Assembly: GCA_964036275.1 (NCBI GenBank)
Contig: OZ038434.1
Location: 29,313,925 to 29,377,924, forward strand
Reading direction: 5' to 3'
From: Litoditis marina
Taxonomy: Eukaryota; Nematoda; Chromadorea; Rhabditida; Rhabditidae
Length of the DNA: 64,000 nucleotides
Shown: piece after piece, positions 1 to 11,888 of the stretch
How positions within the stretch are numbered: the stretch's first letter is position 1
Layout: every line of letters begins with the position of its first letter
The notes under the pieces: model-generated
What the model saw: the letters and a program-made list of their open reading frames with translations, nothing else
What the model was told of the DNA's origin: nothing
Database searches by the model: none
Made by a program: the position numbers and the translations under genes

Positions 1-601
1 ACGATATTTTGTTGAATCCCAGCTCTTCTTCGAGAACGAAAACCGTGTTCACGCTGGAGCCAGACGCGCTGGCACTACTGTTCCCGTTAGATGAAAACGG
101 TTGGTTCAATTTTGAGTGTTTTGTCACGTTTCTAAGTTGTAAATGTAACGTTTATAACTATAAATATAATGTTTGTAGATGTACCTTTCTAAGTGAAAGT
201 GGAGTTTTCGTAAGTTCAGGGATTGTGGAGTCACAGGTACATTTCCCTTTAGATGAAGACGGTTGGTAACATTTAGAATAAAATACAACAAAACATTACA
301 TTTACAAAAATTTCGAAAGTTCACATTCCAAATGTTTGTAAATGGGAGTGGAATATTTGTAAGTGTAGTGTTCGGGGAGTTATAGGTACTGTTCCGTATG
401 GATGGTAGAGATAAAGACGGTCGGTGACATTTATAATAAAATACAACAAAACGTTACAACAAACAAACTAAGTATATGTACTCCATTAAAGCTGTCGAAA
501 TAGCCGAAATACTTAAAAAAGAACTTCAAATGCCAGATCATTTTCTGAAACGCGTTGTGGTTCTTTGCTGTAAATAGTATGTAATCTTCCTTATATTTCA
601 G
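1..601 (+). repeat. Imperfect tandem repeat of about 170 bp in the first visible intron
   Basis: The sequence around the exon end at 90-100 (GATGAAAACGGTTGGT) recurs at about 250-270 (GATGAAGACGGTTGGT) and about 410-425 (AAAGACGGTCGGTGACATT). The last two copies are each followed by an ATAAAATACAACAAAACRTTACA block. The repeats therefore carry copies of the donor site of the first exon. I see no other feature in this intron. Confidence 0.55.
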
Positions 602-3600
602 AAAAAGCGGAGCAGGAAGTTGTCATCAACAAACTGCTTGACTTGTGGAATAGAAGGGTGAACGACAAATTCAGATGGGTGAGTGACGGTTCCGCCCTCT
701 GGGGCCACACCAGTAATGGAGGCCAATACTACAACTAACCGAACCGGGTTTTTAGGTAACCTAACTTTTTTTTGGTAACGTTTTTTTCAAAAAAGAGGTT
801 ACCGAAAAAGGGTTCGGTTACCTAAAAACCCGGTTAGATTTAGAATTCAGCAGATGCGACTATGTTTTGAAAAAGAACCCATCTTACGATGAACTTTTAT
901 GAAATTTCATGCATTTGAGTGAAATTAGAAGATTGAGGAAGTTCTTCTCTGGTGAGCTTAGCTAAAAGCTAGATTAGACTTTTTTCCGATATTTTTTTTC
1001 ATTTTTCACGTCATTTTCACCAGAGCACGTATTATCAGTTTTTGCAGGAAACTGTATCAAGCGAAGAGAATAAAGCGAAATATAGAATATATATTACTGA
1101 ATGGTCAACTGATCTGTGGTTTTTCAGACATTTCTGTTGGAAATCTCGCGAATTCTCGCCATCCACGGAATTCCGTTTCTGGACCAAAGAAAAGACTCGT
1201 GGAAACGTCATTTGATGCGGACCATGTTCAATTTGAAGTTCCTCCCCTCGCACAATATTCCGCGTTTGTGAGTTAAAGGAGTTTCAAGAATATGTATGCT
1301 ATGAAAATGTATCTAGTATCGATCGGATGAATGGTTCCATGTTTTAACGGATGTCACTAATCGGGCAGTTTGATCTGCGCACTCAATAACCCGTTAAACA
1401 ATAGTTACCCATTTTGAAGCCGGCACCTCTATTTTGCCTTATTTCCAGCCGATCGCCTGATTTCTCCCCAGTTCTGGGCTCTTCATTGAAAGGGGGGGGG
1501 GGCTGCACTGAATGCCGAATTCGGCTAACGGCGTTAGCCGAAAAGACACGAGAGTCAGAGAAGTGCGCGCAATCAGTTTTCATTCACTCCAAATCATCCA
1601 TTAGTGAAATTTCGAAAACAGAGCTTTGCATTGAACATTATTGTAAGAAAAGTACATCTATCGAATTGTCTCGGTTCAATCTTTTACTCGAAAATTCATT
1701 GCAGCCCGCCTTCAACCGGTCTCCAGTAACACGTTTCCATCAGTGCAGCATTTTGTAAGCTCAAATGGAAACTATTTGAGGAAAATTTCAATGACAGAAT
1801 TCTACTTCAAGTTACGACTATTCCATCATTTTCTCTTCTGCTAATTAAGCGGAGATTTGCTAGTTTTACAGATGTGCAAGATGGAAATCGAAACTAGTGA
1901 GTCAGTAGTGTGTAGTACACTATATTTGAGTTTCGCTCAAATAGCTTACCCGGCCATTTGAGCTTACAACATACACCGCCAAGAGTGTCTTATTCCTTCA
2001 AAATGTTTGCGAACCCTCCGTGTTTTGTCGTGTCGCGACCGCCTCAAAACGGTGACATTCAACGATTTTCCGTACGATTATAGCTGATTTTGTATGAAAT
2101 TCGTTTGTTTACAGCTCGCGACCCCTACTTTTTACAAGGATTCGTTCGCGACTCCCCCTTTTATGAGGGGCCTTGGCGGTGTATGGCTCACAAAATACGG
2201 CCACAGGTTCATTGAGCAGGTTACCTGAAAGCGATCGAAAGCCATCTCGCGATAAATATAATCATTTGTCTCCCAGTTCTTTCAGCTCTCATTTCGGTTC
2301 AGTTCCTATTTTTGTATTTATTATTCATCTCATTCAGATTTATATACTTCTTATTTATTCTTATTATTGTATATTGTTCATCCTTATGGCCAATTCCACA
2401 AGGAACCCGGTATTTCGTTAACCCTCTCAGTGAACCATTAATCGTTAACCGGGTTAACCCTTCTGTTAACCCCTTTGTAACCATCTTTTACAACGTGTTT
2501 TGGGGAAAATTTTGGGTTACCAAGTAGTTAACAAAGGGGTTAACCAGGTAACCCGGTTAATGGTTAACTGCTAGGGTTAACAAAATACCGGGTTAAATAA
2601 AGAATTCGCCATCGCCATCCTTATTCTTATATTTGCAGCTGGTCCGATGCTAGTTGTCTGGAATATCGTCTGCGAGCCGCCTTCCAATGGTATTTCGCCT
2701 CCGATCGCATCAAAGACGAGGAAGATACCGTATCCGAAGAGAGGGCGTGAGTCGGAAAATATCGATCTTTTTTCATTTCTGAAAGGTCCGACTGAGCGAC
2801 AAAAAATAATCCATTTTCAGATGTAAACACGTGAAAATTTAAAATTTTTCATGAAAAGGAGACCGATTTGCATCCATTCGGCTAAAAAGTAGAACGAGTT
2901 TCGAATTTTTCTGACTATGGGGACAACCTTGCTGGTGTATGCCAAACACATAAACTATGTCATCGTTTAGTATTTTATTCATTAAGTTACGCCGAGTTCA
3001 CACAATTCACGCTCTGAAGCCTGAACGCTAGTAGATACGCGAGGAAACAACCCAATATTGATATCAACTAGGGAATCTACTAGCGTTTCGGGTTACGGTA
3101 GCTGAAGTATTGACGCGGACCACGGTTATTTTCAACATTTCATATTGAATTTATGAACTTGATAAATAAGGCTTTTGTCAAAAATAATATTAACAAACTG
3201 AATAATTTTGTATTAGTTTAACATTCATTGCCATATGACACAACTATTGTTGATTAAGCAATCTCTCAACACATTCATAGACTTGTCGTTTCTGGAATAC
3301 ATCTTCCTTATAAACGCCAGTGTGTCGTATCTAGTACAGGTTACGCGAATGCCGCAAGCGTGGGAATATACCATATAGCCGCGTGTATACCGTAAGACCT
3401 TGGAAAACTACTAGATCATTTTTCAGAGCTAGCGTATCTACTAGCGTTCAGGCTTCAGAGTGGGTGAAGTATGCGCGTGCATGCACCAGTAGAGTTGGGA
3501 TGATTGCCATCAAGATTGATAAAACGGGCTAATTTGTTCGATACGGATCAATAAGCCCATTTTTGTTGCGTTAGGACTGTGGTAGCTTGCGAGATGGTCC

Positions 3601-6600
3601 TTCAAACTGCAATTGAAAAATGTATTGCAGTTTAAAGGACTGAAGCGTTCGGATTGGACCACATAATCGTCCTCCTTTAAACTGGCATATCTGATGTGCA
3701 TGAAGAGAAAAGTCTTACAACCACAACTAATGATTGCGATACGTATCGATTGAATAGTTGCAGGAACCTCTTCGTCTACGAGTTGATCTGCGATGCGCGA
3801 TATCAATTGAGGACGGCTGCGAGGGACGGGAATTATCGAGCCGCACTGGTCACAATTGGTCAGTACTCTCTTTCTCTCTCGTTCTCCCTATCTCTCTCTC
3901 TCTCTCACTTTCTCACTTTCTCTCTCTCTCCCTCTCTCTCTCCCTCTCTCTCTCTCTCACTTTCTCTCTCTCTCTCTCTCACTTTCTCTCTCTCTCTCTC
4001 TCTCTCTCTTACAAGAAAGTCCCTTCCTTCCAGCCTCTCTAGACGTCTTTCGTTCCCGTTGGAGAGACCGCCAGGACATTCAACCCCTGCTCTACATTGA
4101 TTATCCAATCATCAGTCGATCCGCCCTACAGTACATTATTGGGGCGAAGAGGGTTAGTTTCCGACCCACTAAAGTTGTCCAAGTAGCCACAAAAATTATG
4201 AACCTGAACCGGCTTTCCGTCAGTATCCGGATAATCTTTCTGTTGTGGGGAAACTCGGGAATATCTGAGAGTTAACTGGTTACTTTCTGTGGAGTAGTCA
4301 CAATCACAGTTTATTACGTCCCCACACTTAGCAATACACTTTTTGGTAAGTTTGGTACAAAATGTTTTTTCTCGTCAGTTTTCACCATGGACTATAGTAC
4401 ATGCGGAAATTCACATAGTTCAATACATGGCATAGTTCAAAACCTTACAACCGTATTCAATATTCAGAAAACTAATAACTTCTTTTCACCAGTTACACAC
4501 CACTATACAACTAACTTAGTGTATGGTTCCGTTTTGTCGTCATACACTGACAACAGGCTGGACTTACTCCAAAAAACCGGGACTCCCTGACCATTTCGAT
4601 GCAGAACTCCCCTCGCATCGCATTAAAACCACATAAAATAAATATTTTAATGAAGTTTCAAAATTAAAAACCACTGGGACCCCCCTTCTATGGCAAAAAG
4701 GTCCGGGACCCACCTGCTCACGCAAGGCATTGTGAGTGTATGTCTGTATTAGAAGCTTTTCTTGAACTATACTTCTGCTTTTACATACACATACTCTCTC
4801 ACACGTAGGAAAGTGTTTTCTCTGACCAGTGAGATAGTATGCGGAGCGTGAAGGTTCATCTCGTGAGGTAGTTGTATTCAGATTGCTACCGCAACATTTG
4901 CGCCAATCTACCTAGATTAGCAAGGTACTAAAGTCAGAGAGTACTGATGTCAGTGAGACCGCAGACAGACAGCTGGAAACAGTCTGCGTTGTTGATAAAA
5001 TGTGACAAAAAAGTAACACTTATTATAATGAAGCCTACTTCTGTGTCAGGATTACCCTGTGGATGTGCCAGCGGATATTGTACAGCTGGCTACAAATGAA
5101 ATCATCGCCTATACACCAAAGTTGGTTTTTTTATTATAAAATAAATGTGTATTATCGATTTATTCTTCGGGTTTTTGGTCTGAAATGACGTTCTGCACTT
5201 TAGGGGCTGCTAAATGTTGCAGATATTCATCAAAAGTGTTGACACGGCCTACTGTGTTGTCACTAAAAAAGGTGAAATGAAATTATATGCCCACTCATAC
5301 ATGCGTTTCAGAGGAATTGAACGAAATTAGTCATGTCAAATTTGAGTCTCGCTTGTATCACACCTAGTCTTTACCAGGTCTAAGAAAACCATGAATCAGG
5401 AGATCCACGTTACTTGATAAATTTATTATAGTTAATTGTTTTAGGATCCAAATTAACCTATTCGCAATCTGAGAAAATTACTATTAATATTCTTGTAGTT
5501 CGTAGTATGTGGTTTGTAGGACCAAAAGTGGAGTAATGAAAGATTTCGATAGTTTTCTCGTCTACGTTTGTTGTTCATAATGTTTATGGAAACAATCATA
5601 AAATGATGAAATTTCACGTAACTTGGCCATTTACTCATATTCTACAAAATGAAACCCTTGTTAAAATATGGGTAAGCTCAATCAATCTTGAATAAGTTCT
5701 TCTAGTTCGTTATCTTTCCAGGACAAAAAGCGGCGTAATGGCAGATCTGATCGAGTTTCTATGTACTGCCCTGGTCCTGGGACACATGCAGGCCGCAAGG
5801 AGTATTTCTCAGTTGGACGGGAAAATACAGAATGTTTATAAGGAGAGAGAGGCGGGTTATAATGATAATAACAATGATAACCTTCCATGGCAGCTATTTC
5901 AGTCATGTGTTATTTTATGCAGAGTAGTACATAATGAAACAATTATCGGTAAACAATTTATTGACCAAGACGCGGTCGGTCGGTTCAGGCTCGGTCGGCA
6001 CATGTCCAACTGGCGGTCGGTGGCGGTCGGTGATAAGAGTGTTGGTCGGCATGTGTATAGCTGGCGGTCGGTAATGAACCAGTATAGGTAATACTCTAAC
6101 TGCGGTTTTTCTTACCGACCGCTAGCTATACAATACTACAACTAAACGAACCGGGTTTTTAGGTAACCTAAAACCCAACTATCTACCGTGGACTGTCCGT
6201 AGACGTGGTCGAGTTAGGCATGTAAGCAATAGGGTTCGGTAGTCGATCATTTTTTTGAACTAATTGGTGAAGTATTTCTCAGCTGGATTGGAAAGTACAG
6301 AATGTTTATAAAGAGAGAGAGGTCGGTTATAATGATAATAATAGTAGTAGTAATAATAATACTATTTTATGGCAAATATTTCAGTCTTATGTTATTATCA
6401 GTTTTTCATAGAGTATTTCTCGGCTGGACGGAAAAACGTATGCACGCAAGGAGAGAGAGAGAGAGATTTACATATTAATTACGTTATAATCTAGACGCAA
6501 TAAATATTCATTATTATCAAGGTATGATGACGTAGTTGGCCAATGACTGACTTTTCACGTTAGTTTCTTGAAAAAAAAACACTTTGAAAAACAAAAAAAA

Positions 6601-9600
6601 ATCGACTTTTGTTTCATCTTCTTGGTGGAACATTTGTCGACAATGTTTACATCCGTTTCCTGGTTGGTTGAGGAGTAGAATTCATCGAATTTCACAGAAG
6701 TTTCGATTACAGTACATGGATATCTGGTATGGCTACAAGCTGGTTCTGGCAGTTGAAGAGTGGCGGCGAGGTCTGGTCTCCATGTCAGGGCTGTCACTAG
6801 TGGCCGACCAGCTGACAGAAATGCTAGAAAGTCAGTTGTAGATAGTTTTTGGCCACCTTCATACACAAGTAGCCACAAATATTCTAAAAATGAATTACTT
6901 TTCCGCTCACACTGTAGAAATTAGCTGATCATTGATGAAAAGTATGGAGTTTCACGTATTTCGAACGAAAAGCGGTTTTTTTGTCTCCATGTCAGGGCTG
7001 TCACTGGTGTTCGACCAGCTGACAGAGATGCTAGTTCCATCACTTTGGAGTTTTTCAAAAGTTTCTTGGCACGCTGCCAAAAAGTCTTGGTGCGTATAAA
7101 ACGGACCACATATGGCTTAAGTTAATATTACAATGTAGTTAATGAAAATGTATTGAAACTGTTTATTTAACTATTGATTTACTCTCATTTCAAGGTTTCA
7201 GAGTTGGGAGGCAGTTCGATGTTGTTCGTGGAAAGCGCGATTCGTCTAATGGTCAAACTGGGCGACCACGAGGATCAAATGTGAGGATATCTCGTTTCTA
7301 CAGACTTTTCAGCTGTGTTTGTAGTTTGATTCTGAGCAGTTCATTTTGTGTTGGTTTTGTACGATGCTCAGGGCAACCAGAATAAGTCATTCAAAATTAA
7401 AAGTCATTAAAGTAAGAGTCATTTGAAAGTAAAAGTCATTAAGTACAGAAACAATAGAGAATCAAAAATAAAGTTTTCAAAAATTTTCGTATTTTTCAAA
7501 TCCTGACCAAAAGCGAATTAATGACTTTTACTTTTAAATGACTTTTACTTTAATGACTTTTAATTTTGAATGACTTATTCCCGGTACCGATGCTCAGCGG
7601 CCGTATGAATGTCTTTTTATCCCAAAAAGGGGTTTTCTCAGATAAAACACGTGTTCTTCACTGAAAATTCGGGGTGTTAACAACGGATACAAAGAGTGTT
7701 TCAAAAACAAAGAATGTATATTTTCGAATGCCTACTGTAGAAGTCTCCGTGGGACTGTTTCCGACCATCACAGAATTTAAATTAACCTAAAATATGGAAC
7801 TATTTCTGCTAATTGAGTCCACTAAGATTGGCGAAAAAATCTTCACATTCTGGAATTCGTTTTCGGCTCTGGCGAGTCCTTTACGACCCTTCTCCCTTAG
7901 AAATGTCGCGTGCAACTTCTGGTCACCCCTGAAGGTTGGCCAATGTCATTTGTAACCAATGTCAAATGTAACTACGATGTGACCGCCGTCGAATGTAACC
8001 ACCAGAAATATAGCTTGGTAAAATGGCACCATATGTCGAACTTCCGAGTGAAATTTGGAATAACGTACACGAACGAGTGAGCTTTGATAATTGTTTTAGA
8101 CAGGTTTAGTCTTATCCATCTTGAGCAAACCTGACTTTCGGTGGTTACATTTGGGGCGGTTACATCATGGTTACATTTGACACCGGTTACAATTGACATT
8201 GGTCCTGAAGGTTCTATCATTGCAGCACGAATCTTATTCTGGATACGGCTGGTCAGGAATCGCAACTAGCCGGCAGCCTGGTGGCACTGTTGCGCAGACT
8301 GAAACTGGAACACGAAGTGGATGGGGTCATCGATCAGGTATGGATAGTCATGGTCATTCGCATGTGTAATCGTATAGTAGTTGAAGTTCATACACAGATG
8401 GTCATTATCATCATCGATCAGGTACAGCATATAGTCATTATCGTTCCTATATGGACTCTCCGGTACTGTAACATGTATATCGATACTCAGAAAAGTTGGC
8501 GCTAATTAGCCGGAGTTGGCCGCGAATTTTAGAAACTACCGTAACCTAAAAATTCAAATTCGAGCGTTTTGATCTAAAAATCACCTTTATCCACAACCAA
8601 ATTGGCTACTTTGCTTGTAGACATTCAATTTAAACATATAAAACCTCTATTTGTTCGCTTAAAGAAGCTGTAATTCAAGAAATCACGATTTCAAGCACTG
8701 AACACACGATTTTTCGACGTTCTTTTACTTTGACCTGTTTTAAATTACCGTGAAGAACAGTGAATGCATGTTCCTGAAACTCTATTTCACCCACTGAGTG
8801 AGATTGGCGCTAGTTGTTCAGAGTTAGCAACGAAGAGGCAAACCGGAATTCGTAATTCGACGCTATGACCACAGATTCGTGTTTTTAAGAATTTACATCG
8901 CTTATAGCAATGAAATACATCCAATTCAGACAAAACACATGTTAATTCGTTGTGCTAAAGAAGCAAGAGAGATGGTTTCCCGTGCAAATCCCAAAAACAC
9001 GATTGGAAGCAATCATTGAGAAATTTTCGGCTTCCGTCCAGTTTCTGAATTTTTCGTCGACTGTCCTAACACTGAATATACATCTGTAGGCTTCATTCCA
9101 CCCGAAAAACGCAGAAAAACGGTCAAAAAAGCGTCTTCGGATTACGGTATGCGCCCGTTTTTAGCGGCTAATTGGCTGCAATTGATAAAATTGGCTGGCC
9201 AATTGGCTGGGCCCTGTCTGAGTAATGTAGCTCATGTACATGACAAACGGTCAAAACAGTTCACGGAACGTTTGATTCCAAAATCTGTAATTCTCGATGC
9301 AAAAACATGGAACGTGGAGTGAAAGAGGTCATTGATCAGGTATGCATAGTCATTGTCCTTTGTATGTGTACTCGTATATGAATTTCAACAGTCATCATCA
9401 TCATTGATCAGGTACATAACATTGTTTTCTGTTCAGGCCTGTTCCGCGGCTAATTCGAGACTTCACGAGAGCGATCCTCTGTGGCTGGAGTGGGCGGAGC
9501 CAAGAATGGACAAACCAGATAGGTAGGTATTCATTTTTTGTTGTCGACACTGAAAAGCAAACCCGACACTATAGTGGGTACCAAATTTATAAATTTATGT

Positions 9601-11044
9601 CTCTCCCAGGAATCGAACCTGCGAGCAAAATATTTGCAGCAGGGCGCTAACCACTGCGCTATCAGTGCACAATGCACATGTCCGGCTAGCTTCCGAATCG
9701 AAGACATGTGTGCGTACACACGTACACAGCGGAAAGTGAGATATACAGTACCCTCCCGCCTTTTCTTTGGCGACAACTATACAATCCACAAATCATAATA
9801 TGATAACTGACTTTGTCACCGAATTCGTCAATGGTCCCTGTTTGTTCTAGGGTTTTATCACAAGATTGAACGGTTCGCACAAACGTGAGAAATTTCAACG
9901 AATTAACCTTATGGGGAAACGGGTTCATATTGTTGAGAATAATTAAAATTCACTGGTGTTTGGTGAATTATTTCCTACCAACAGCAAAATCTGACTATTT
10001 GGAGAGGCAGTTGGTTTCTAAGTACGTCAAACTTTAAGAATTTTAAACAAACTAGTTTTTTTGTCATTTCGGTGGATATTGATCTATTTTTTTGATCTTT
10101 AGGCAGTGTTATTGGTGAATGCTTTTTGCAGCTACGGTACACGGGACAATATTCTCGATCGATGTCTGGTGGCAATCTTCTCTTTTCTCGACTACGCCAG
10201 TAATAGAGGAAACGAAACGGCCTGGCGACTGCTGTGGAAAGTGGTTCAGCTGGTACCACCGCATAGGTATCGATTGATTATAGTTATGGTTCGTATGGTT
10301 GTGTATATAATCAATTGTTGAGCCATTTGTATAGTTTAAATAGGTGCGTACTATGCTACTATGTGAAATTGTAGTAGAAAGTGGTTCAACTGGTATCACC
10401 CACCGTCCGGGTATAAGAAGGGACCGAAAAGTTTTTTTTATTTCGACCGGGAAGCGATGTGATCAAACCACAAAATCAGTGGAGAGTGGATCAGCTGGTA
10501 CCACCGCATAGGTTTCGTTTGGGAAAAGTCTGTCTTCAACTGAGGCTCCTACAGTGGGAAACATATGAAACCGAGGTTCAAACTACAAACACATCGAAAC
10601 TAAGTACACAACCTGCGTGGGAGTGCGTACTATAGGAAATAGACAAGATTTGTATTTGTCAAATATTGCGTGAAACGAAAGTGAACTATAGGATTCACGC
10701 TCTGCAAAGCGAGCCTATGCAGTGTATTACGACCTATCCCGCTATTTTTGTAGTTTGATTCCGTAGTTTTCTGGTAGAAATTGGTACATTATGGCCTACA
10801 TCGAGATCAAATTACAACTATGATTTGGTCACTCGGATGAATATTTATGTAAACGTTATAAAAATATTTATGTGAACTTGAAAATGAATATTTATATAAA
10901 CTTTATTTCAGGTCCCGCGAAGAGTGGGCAGAGCGTAGGTCATGGTGGCCCCGTTTCCAGACCACCCAGTTGGCACCGGAAGTGGACCGCCTACGAAGAC
11001 AAGTGCTGTCCGCACTACAACAGAGTCAAGAAGACACAAAATGA
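1..11044 (+). CDS. 3' part of a large alpha-helical protein gene (unrecognised)
   Basis: The gene starts before the window; about 14 exons remain. Exons: <1-99, 602-678, 1128-1267, 2639-2746, 3764-3858, 4034-4152, 5050-5120, 5722 to about 5850, about 6700-6830, 7202-7280, 8226-8337, 9437-9522, 10132-10266, 10912-11044 (TGA). Every junction whose phases I could check is consistent, with GT donors and mostly TTTCAG/TTGCAG acceptors. The 3' end of the 5722 exon and the 5' end of the next are uncertain. The product is a run of short amphipathic helices, such as LLDLWNRRVNDKFRW, LEYRLRAAFQWYFASDR and AWRLLWKVVQLV, ending in an aromatic/basic tail (EEWAERRSWWPRFQ). No membrane segment, signal peptide or catalytic motif is visible. 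This looks like a HEAT/ARM-type scaffold. An EPG5-like autophagy protein crossed my mind for the C-terminus, but I cannot confirm it. It is 3 kb upstream of cul-3 on the same strand. Confidence 0.8.
721..853. mobile_element. GGTAACC-word palindromic MITE, short copy (family A)
   Basis: The element runs from GGCCAATACTACAACTAACC to GGTTAGATTTAGAATTC, with a palindromic interior made of GGTAACC/GGTTACC words and poly-A/T. It lies in an intron of the first gene. It has the same termini as the copies at 11178, 39959 and 55474, but much of the interior is lost. I see no clear target-site duplication. Confidence 0.7.
1971..2187. mobile_element. MITE with TACACCGCCAAG / CTTGGCGGTGTA ends
   Basis: Inverted ends read TACACCGCCAAGA at 1973 and CCTTGGCGGTGTA at 2171-2183, each including a TA. 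TA at both edges is the usual mark of Tc1/mariner-type insertion; that class is inferred. A shorter relative lies at 16213-16300. Confidence 0.6.
2388..2615. mobile_element. GTTAACC-word palindromic MITE (family B) with 9-bp duplication
   Basis: This is a 228-bp palindrome built of GTTAACCC/GGGTTAAC words. It begins GGCCAATTCCACAAGGAACC and ends in GAATTCGCC plus a short extra GATGGC-like repeat. It is flanked by CATCCTTAT at 2379-2387 and 2616-2624, a perfect 9-bp target-site duplication. Nine-base duplications are typical of Mutator-like transposases. It sits in the intron just before the exon at 2639. Confidence 0.85.
3008..3464. mobile_element. Non-autonomous element with about 30-bp inverted ends
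   Basis: Left end GCTCTGAAGCCTGAACGCTA and right end TAGCGTTCAGGCTTCAGAGT are inverse copies, continuing into GTAGATACGC on the left and GCGTATCTAC on the right. The interior shows no ORF. It lies in an intron of the first gene. I see no convincing target duplication. Confidence 0.75.
3575..3684. mobile_element. Hairpin MITE (family I), left arm damaged
   Basis: The right two thirds match the 120-bp hairpin family of 43.9-50.9 kb: AAACTGCAATTGAAAAATGT, then TTGCAGTTTAAAGGACTGAA, then ACCACATAATCGTCCTCC. The left arm is replaced by unrelated sequence. Confidence 0.7.
3859..4012 (+). repeat. (CT)n microsatellite filling an intron
   Basis: Almost pure CT/CTTT repeat occupying the 175-bp intron between the exons ending at 3858 and starting at 4034. 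It creates long artificial Ser/Leu reading frames on + and Arg/Glu frames on -. Confidence 0.95.
5795..6470 (+). repeat. Direct repeat of about 130 bp, two and a half copies
   Basis: A block starting AGTATTTCTCAG, with ACAGAATGTTTATAA, GAGAGAGAGG, TTATAATGATAATAA and ATTTCAGTCWTRTGTTATT, occurs at about 5798-5920 and 6270-6400. A third, shortened start is at 6413. Between them, 5969-6125 is rich in CGGTCGGT words. The first copy overlaps the uncertain 3' end of the 5722 exon. Confidence 0.7.
6131..6180. mobile_element. Fragment of GGTAACC-word MITE (family A)
   Basis: CAATACTACAACTAAACGAACCGGG followed by GTTTTTAGGTAACCTAAAA, which is only the left terminus of the family. Confidence 0.6.
7372..7588. 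mobile_element. AAGTCATT-word palindromic MITE with 9-bp duplication
   Basis: A 217-bp element in which AAGTCATT is iterated on the left and AATGACTT on the right, giving a near-perfect hairpin. Its ends are GGCAACCAGAATAAG and the inverse of GGTACCGGGAATAAG. It is flanked by GATGCTCAG at 7363-7371 and 7589-7597, a perfect 9-bp duplication. It lies in an intron of the first gene. Confidence 0.85.
7938..8203. mobile_element. TGTAACC-word palindromic MITE
   Basis: Ends are GGCCAATGTCATTTGTAACC and the inverse of ACCAATGTCAATTGTAACC, with further TGTAACC / GGTTACA words inside. It is flanked by CCTGAAGGTT at 7928-7937 and 8204-8213, a 9-10 bp direct repeat consistent with a Mutator-like duplication. 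It sits just upstream of the exon at 8226. Confidence 0.8.
8484..9224. mobile_element. 740-bp element with TACTCAGA ends and GGC(T/C)AATTGGC words
   Basis: It starts TACTCAGAAAAGTTGGCGCT and ends CTGTCTGAGTA after several AATTGGCTG words. A related element with the same left end and right end is at 31013-31775 in a HORMA-gene intron. No coding frame is seen. It separates the true 3' edge of the 8226-8337 exon from its copy at 9310. Confidence 0.65.
9590..9700 (-). mobile_element. tRNA-derived SINE-like head
   Basis: On the minus strand it reads TAGCGCAGTGGTTAGCG (an A box), then GCAGGTTCGATTCCTGG (a B box) about 35 bases later, at tRNA-like spacing. There is no clean acceptor stem, so it is a tRNA-derived repeat rather than a working tRNA gene. 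Sequence next to it at 9738-9785 (GAGATATACAGTA, GCGACAACTATA) recurs at 35471-35520. Confidence 0.65.
10750..10838. repeat. Short hairpin repeat GTAGTTTGATY...GATCAAAYTACAA
   Basis: An inverted pair TTTGTAGTTTGATTC and GAGATCAAATTACAAC flanks about 60 bp and is followed by GATTTGGTCACTC. The same arrangement occurs at 34127-34210, 54043-54130 and, degraded, at 11955-12035. Confidence 0.6.
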
Positions 11045-11177
11045 ATATTTGTTTGTTGTTTGTTTGTTTGTTCATAAAATGAATGCTGAGAAAAATCGCT
11101 TTCCGGCATGCTTATGTTATGTACAGTTATTTACAGCTAGCTATTTTATTTTGTAATTTCTGTGATGTATTGGATGG

Positions 11178-11888
11178 GGTGAATTTAACCGGGTTTTTAG
11201 GTAACCTAACCCTTTTTTGGTAACCTATTTTTGAGGTTACCTCAGTAGGTAGCCGGTTGGTAACCTAAAATGAAAAACCGGTTACCTGTTTTTCTAAGGC
11301 AAAATGTGGTTTTTATCGTTAGTTTGAACGATAACCGGATTTAGTTTCAGGTTACTTTCAGGTTACCTACCAAGTAACCTGAAAAATAGGTTACCAAAAA
11401 AGGGTTAGGTTATAGGGTTGTTAATCGAGTTGTAAATTTCGAGTTTTGGGAAATTTCGAGTTTTGGGAAATTTCGAGTTTTCAAGTTTTAAAAAATTTCG
11501 AGTTTTGGGAAATTTCGAGTTTTCGAGTTTTGAGAAATTTCGAGTTCGGCTCAACTCGAAAATTTTCGAGTTTTTTCGAGTCGAGTCGAGTTTTGAGTGT
11601 TTTTGGACCCAAAAAGAGACATTTTTCGAGTCCAAAATTTTGATTTTCGAGTTTTCGCGTTCAAAATTTCGAGTTTTGGGAATTTTCGAGTTTTCGAGTT
11701 TCGGAAAATTTCGAGTTTTCGAGTTGTCGCGTTTTTGGAAAATTTCGAGTTTTGAGAAATTTCGAGTTTTCGAGTTTCGAGTTCGGCTCAACTCGAAAAT
11801 TTTCGAGTTTTTTCGAGTCGAGTTTCGAGTTCGAGTTTAACAACCCTATTAGGTTACCTAAAAAACCCGGTTAGTTGTAGAATTGGCC
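11178..11888. mobile_element. GGTAACC-word MITE (family A) carrying a nested insertion
   Basis: The left end is GGTGAATTTAACCGGG and the right end is CCGGTTAGTTGTAGAATTGGCC. It is flanked by ATTGGATGG (11169-11177) and ATTGGAGGG (11889-11897), a 9-bp duplication with one difference. Removing the nested element at 11413-11848 with its duplicated 8 bases leaves a 267-bp palindrome closely matching the copy at 39959-40233. Confidence 0.88.
11413..11848. mobile_element. TCGAGTTTT-word MITE nested in family A, with 8-bp duplication
   Basis: A 436-bp element with ends TAGGGTTGTTAA and TTAACAACCCTA, filled with iterated TTTCGAGTTTTGGGAAA words. Target duplication TTAGGTTA is perfect at 11405-11412 and 11849-11856. 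The uninterrupted target is preserved in the copy at 40194-40201. An 8-bp duplication suggests a hAT-type transposase. The word repeat opens long meaningless frames (FSSFEKFRV, KLENSK) on both strands. Confidence 0.88.

Noticed and set aside
3856..4275. Open frames of Ser/Leu and Arg/Glu repeats
   Set aside because: They are translations of the CT microsatellite in an intron. Similar frames at 38.3-39.2 kb have the same cause.
9595..9680. A functional tRNA gene
   Set aside because: The A and B boxes are good, but no seven-base acceptor stem closes.
1..11044. Naming the first gene EPG5 or another known scaffold
   Set aside because: The helical character and C-terminal aromatic tail are suggestive, but I could not recall a reliable reference sequence. 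A profile search with the joined exons would settle it.
11405..11843. Long frames on both strands (FSSFEKF / KLENSK repeats)
   Set aside because: They arise from the iterated TTTCGAGTTTT word of a transposon flanked by an 8-bp duplication. They are not genes.
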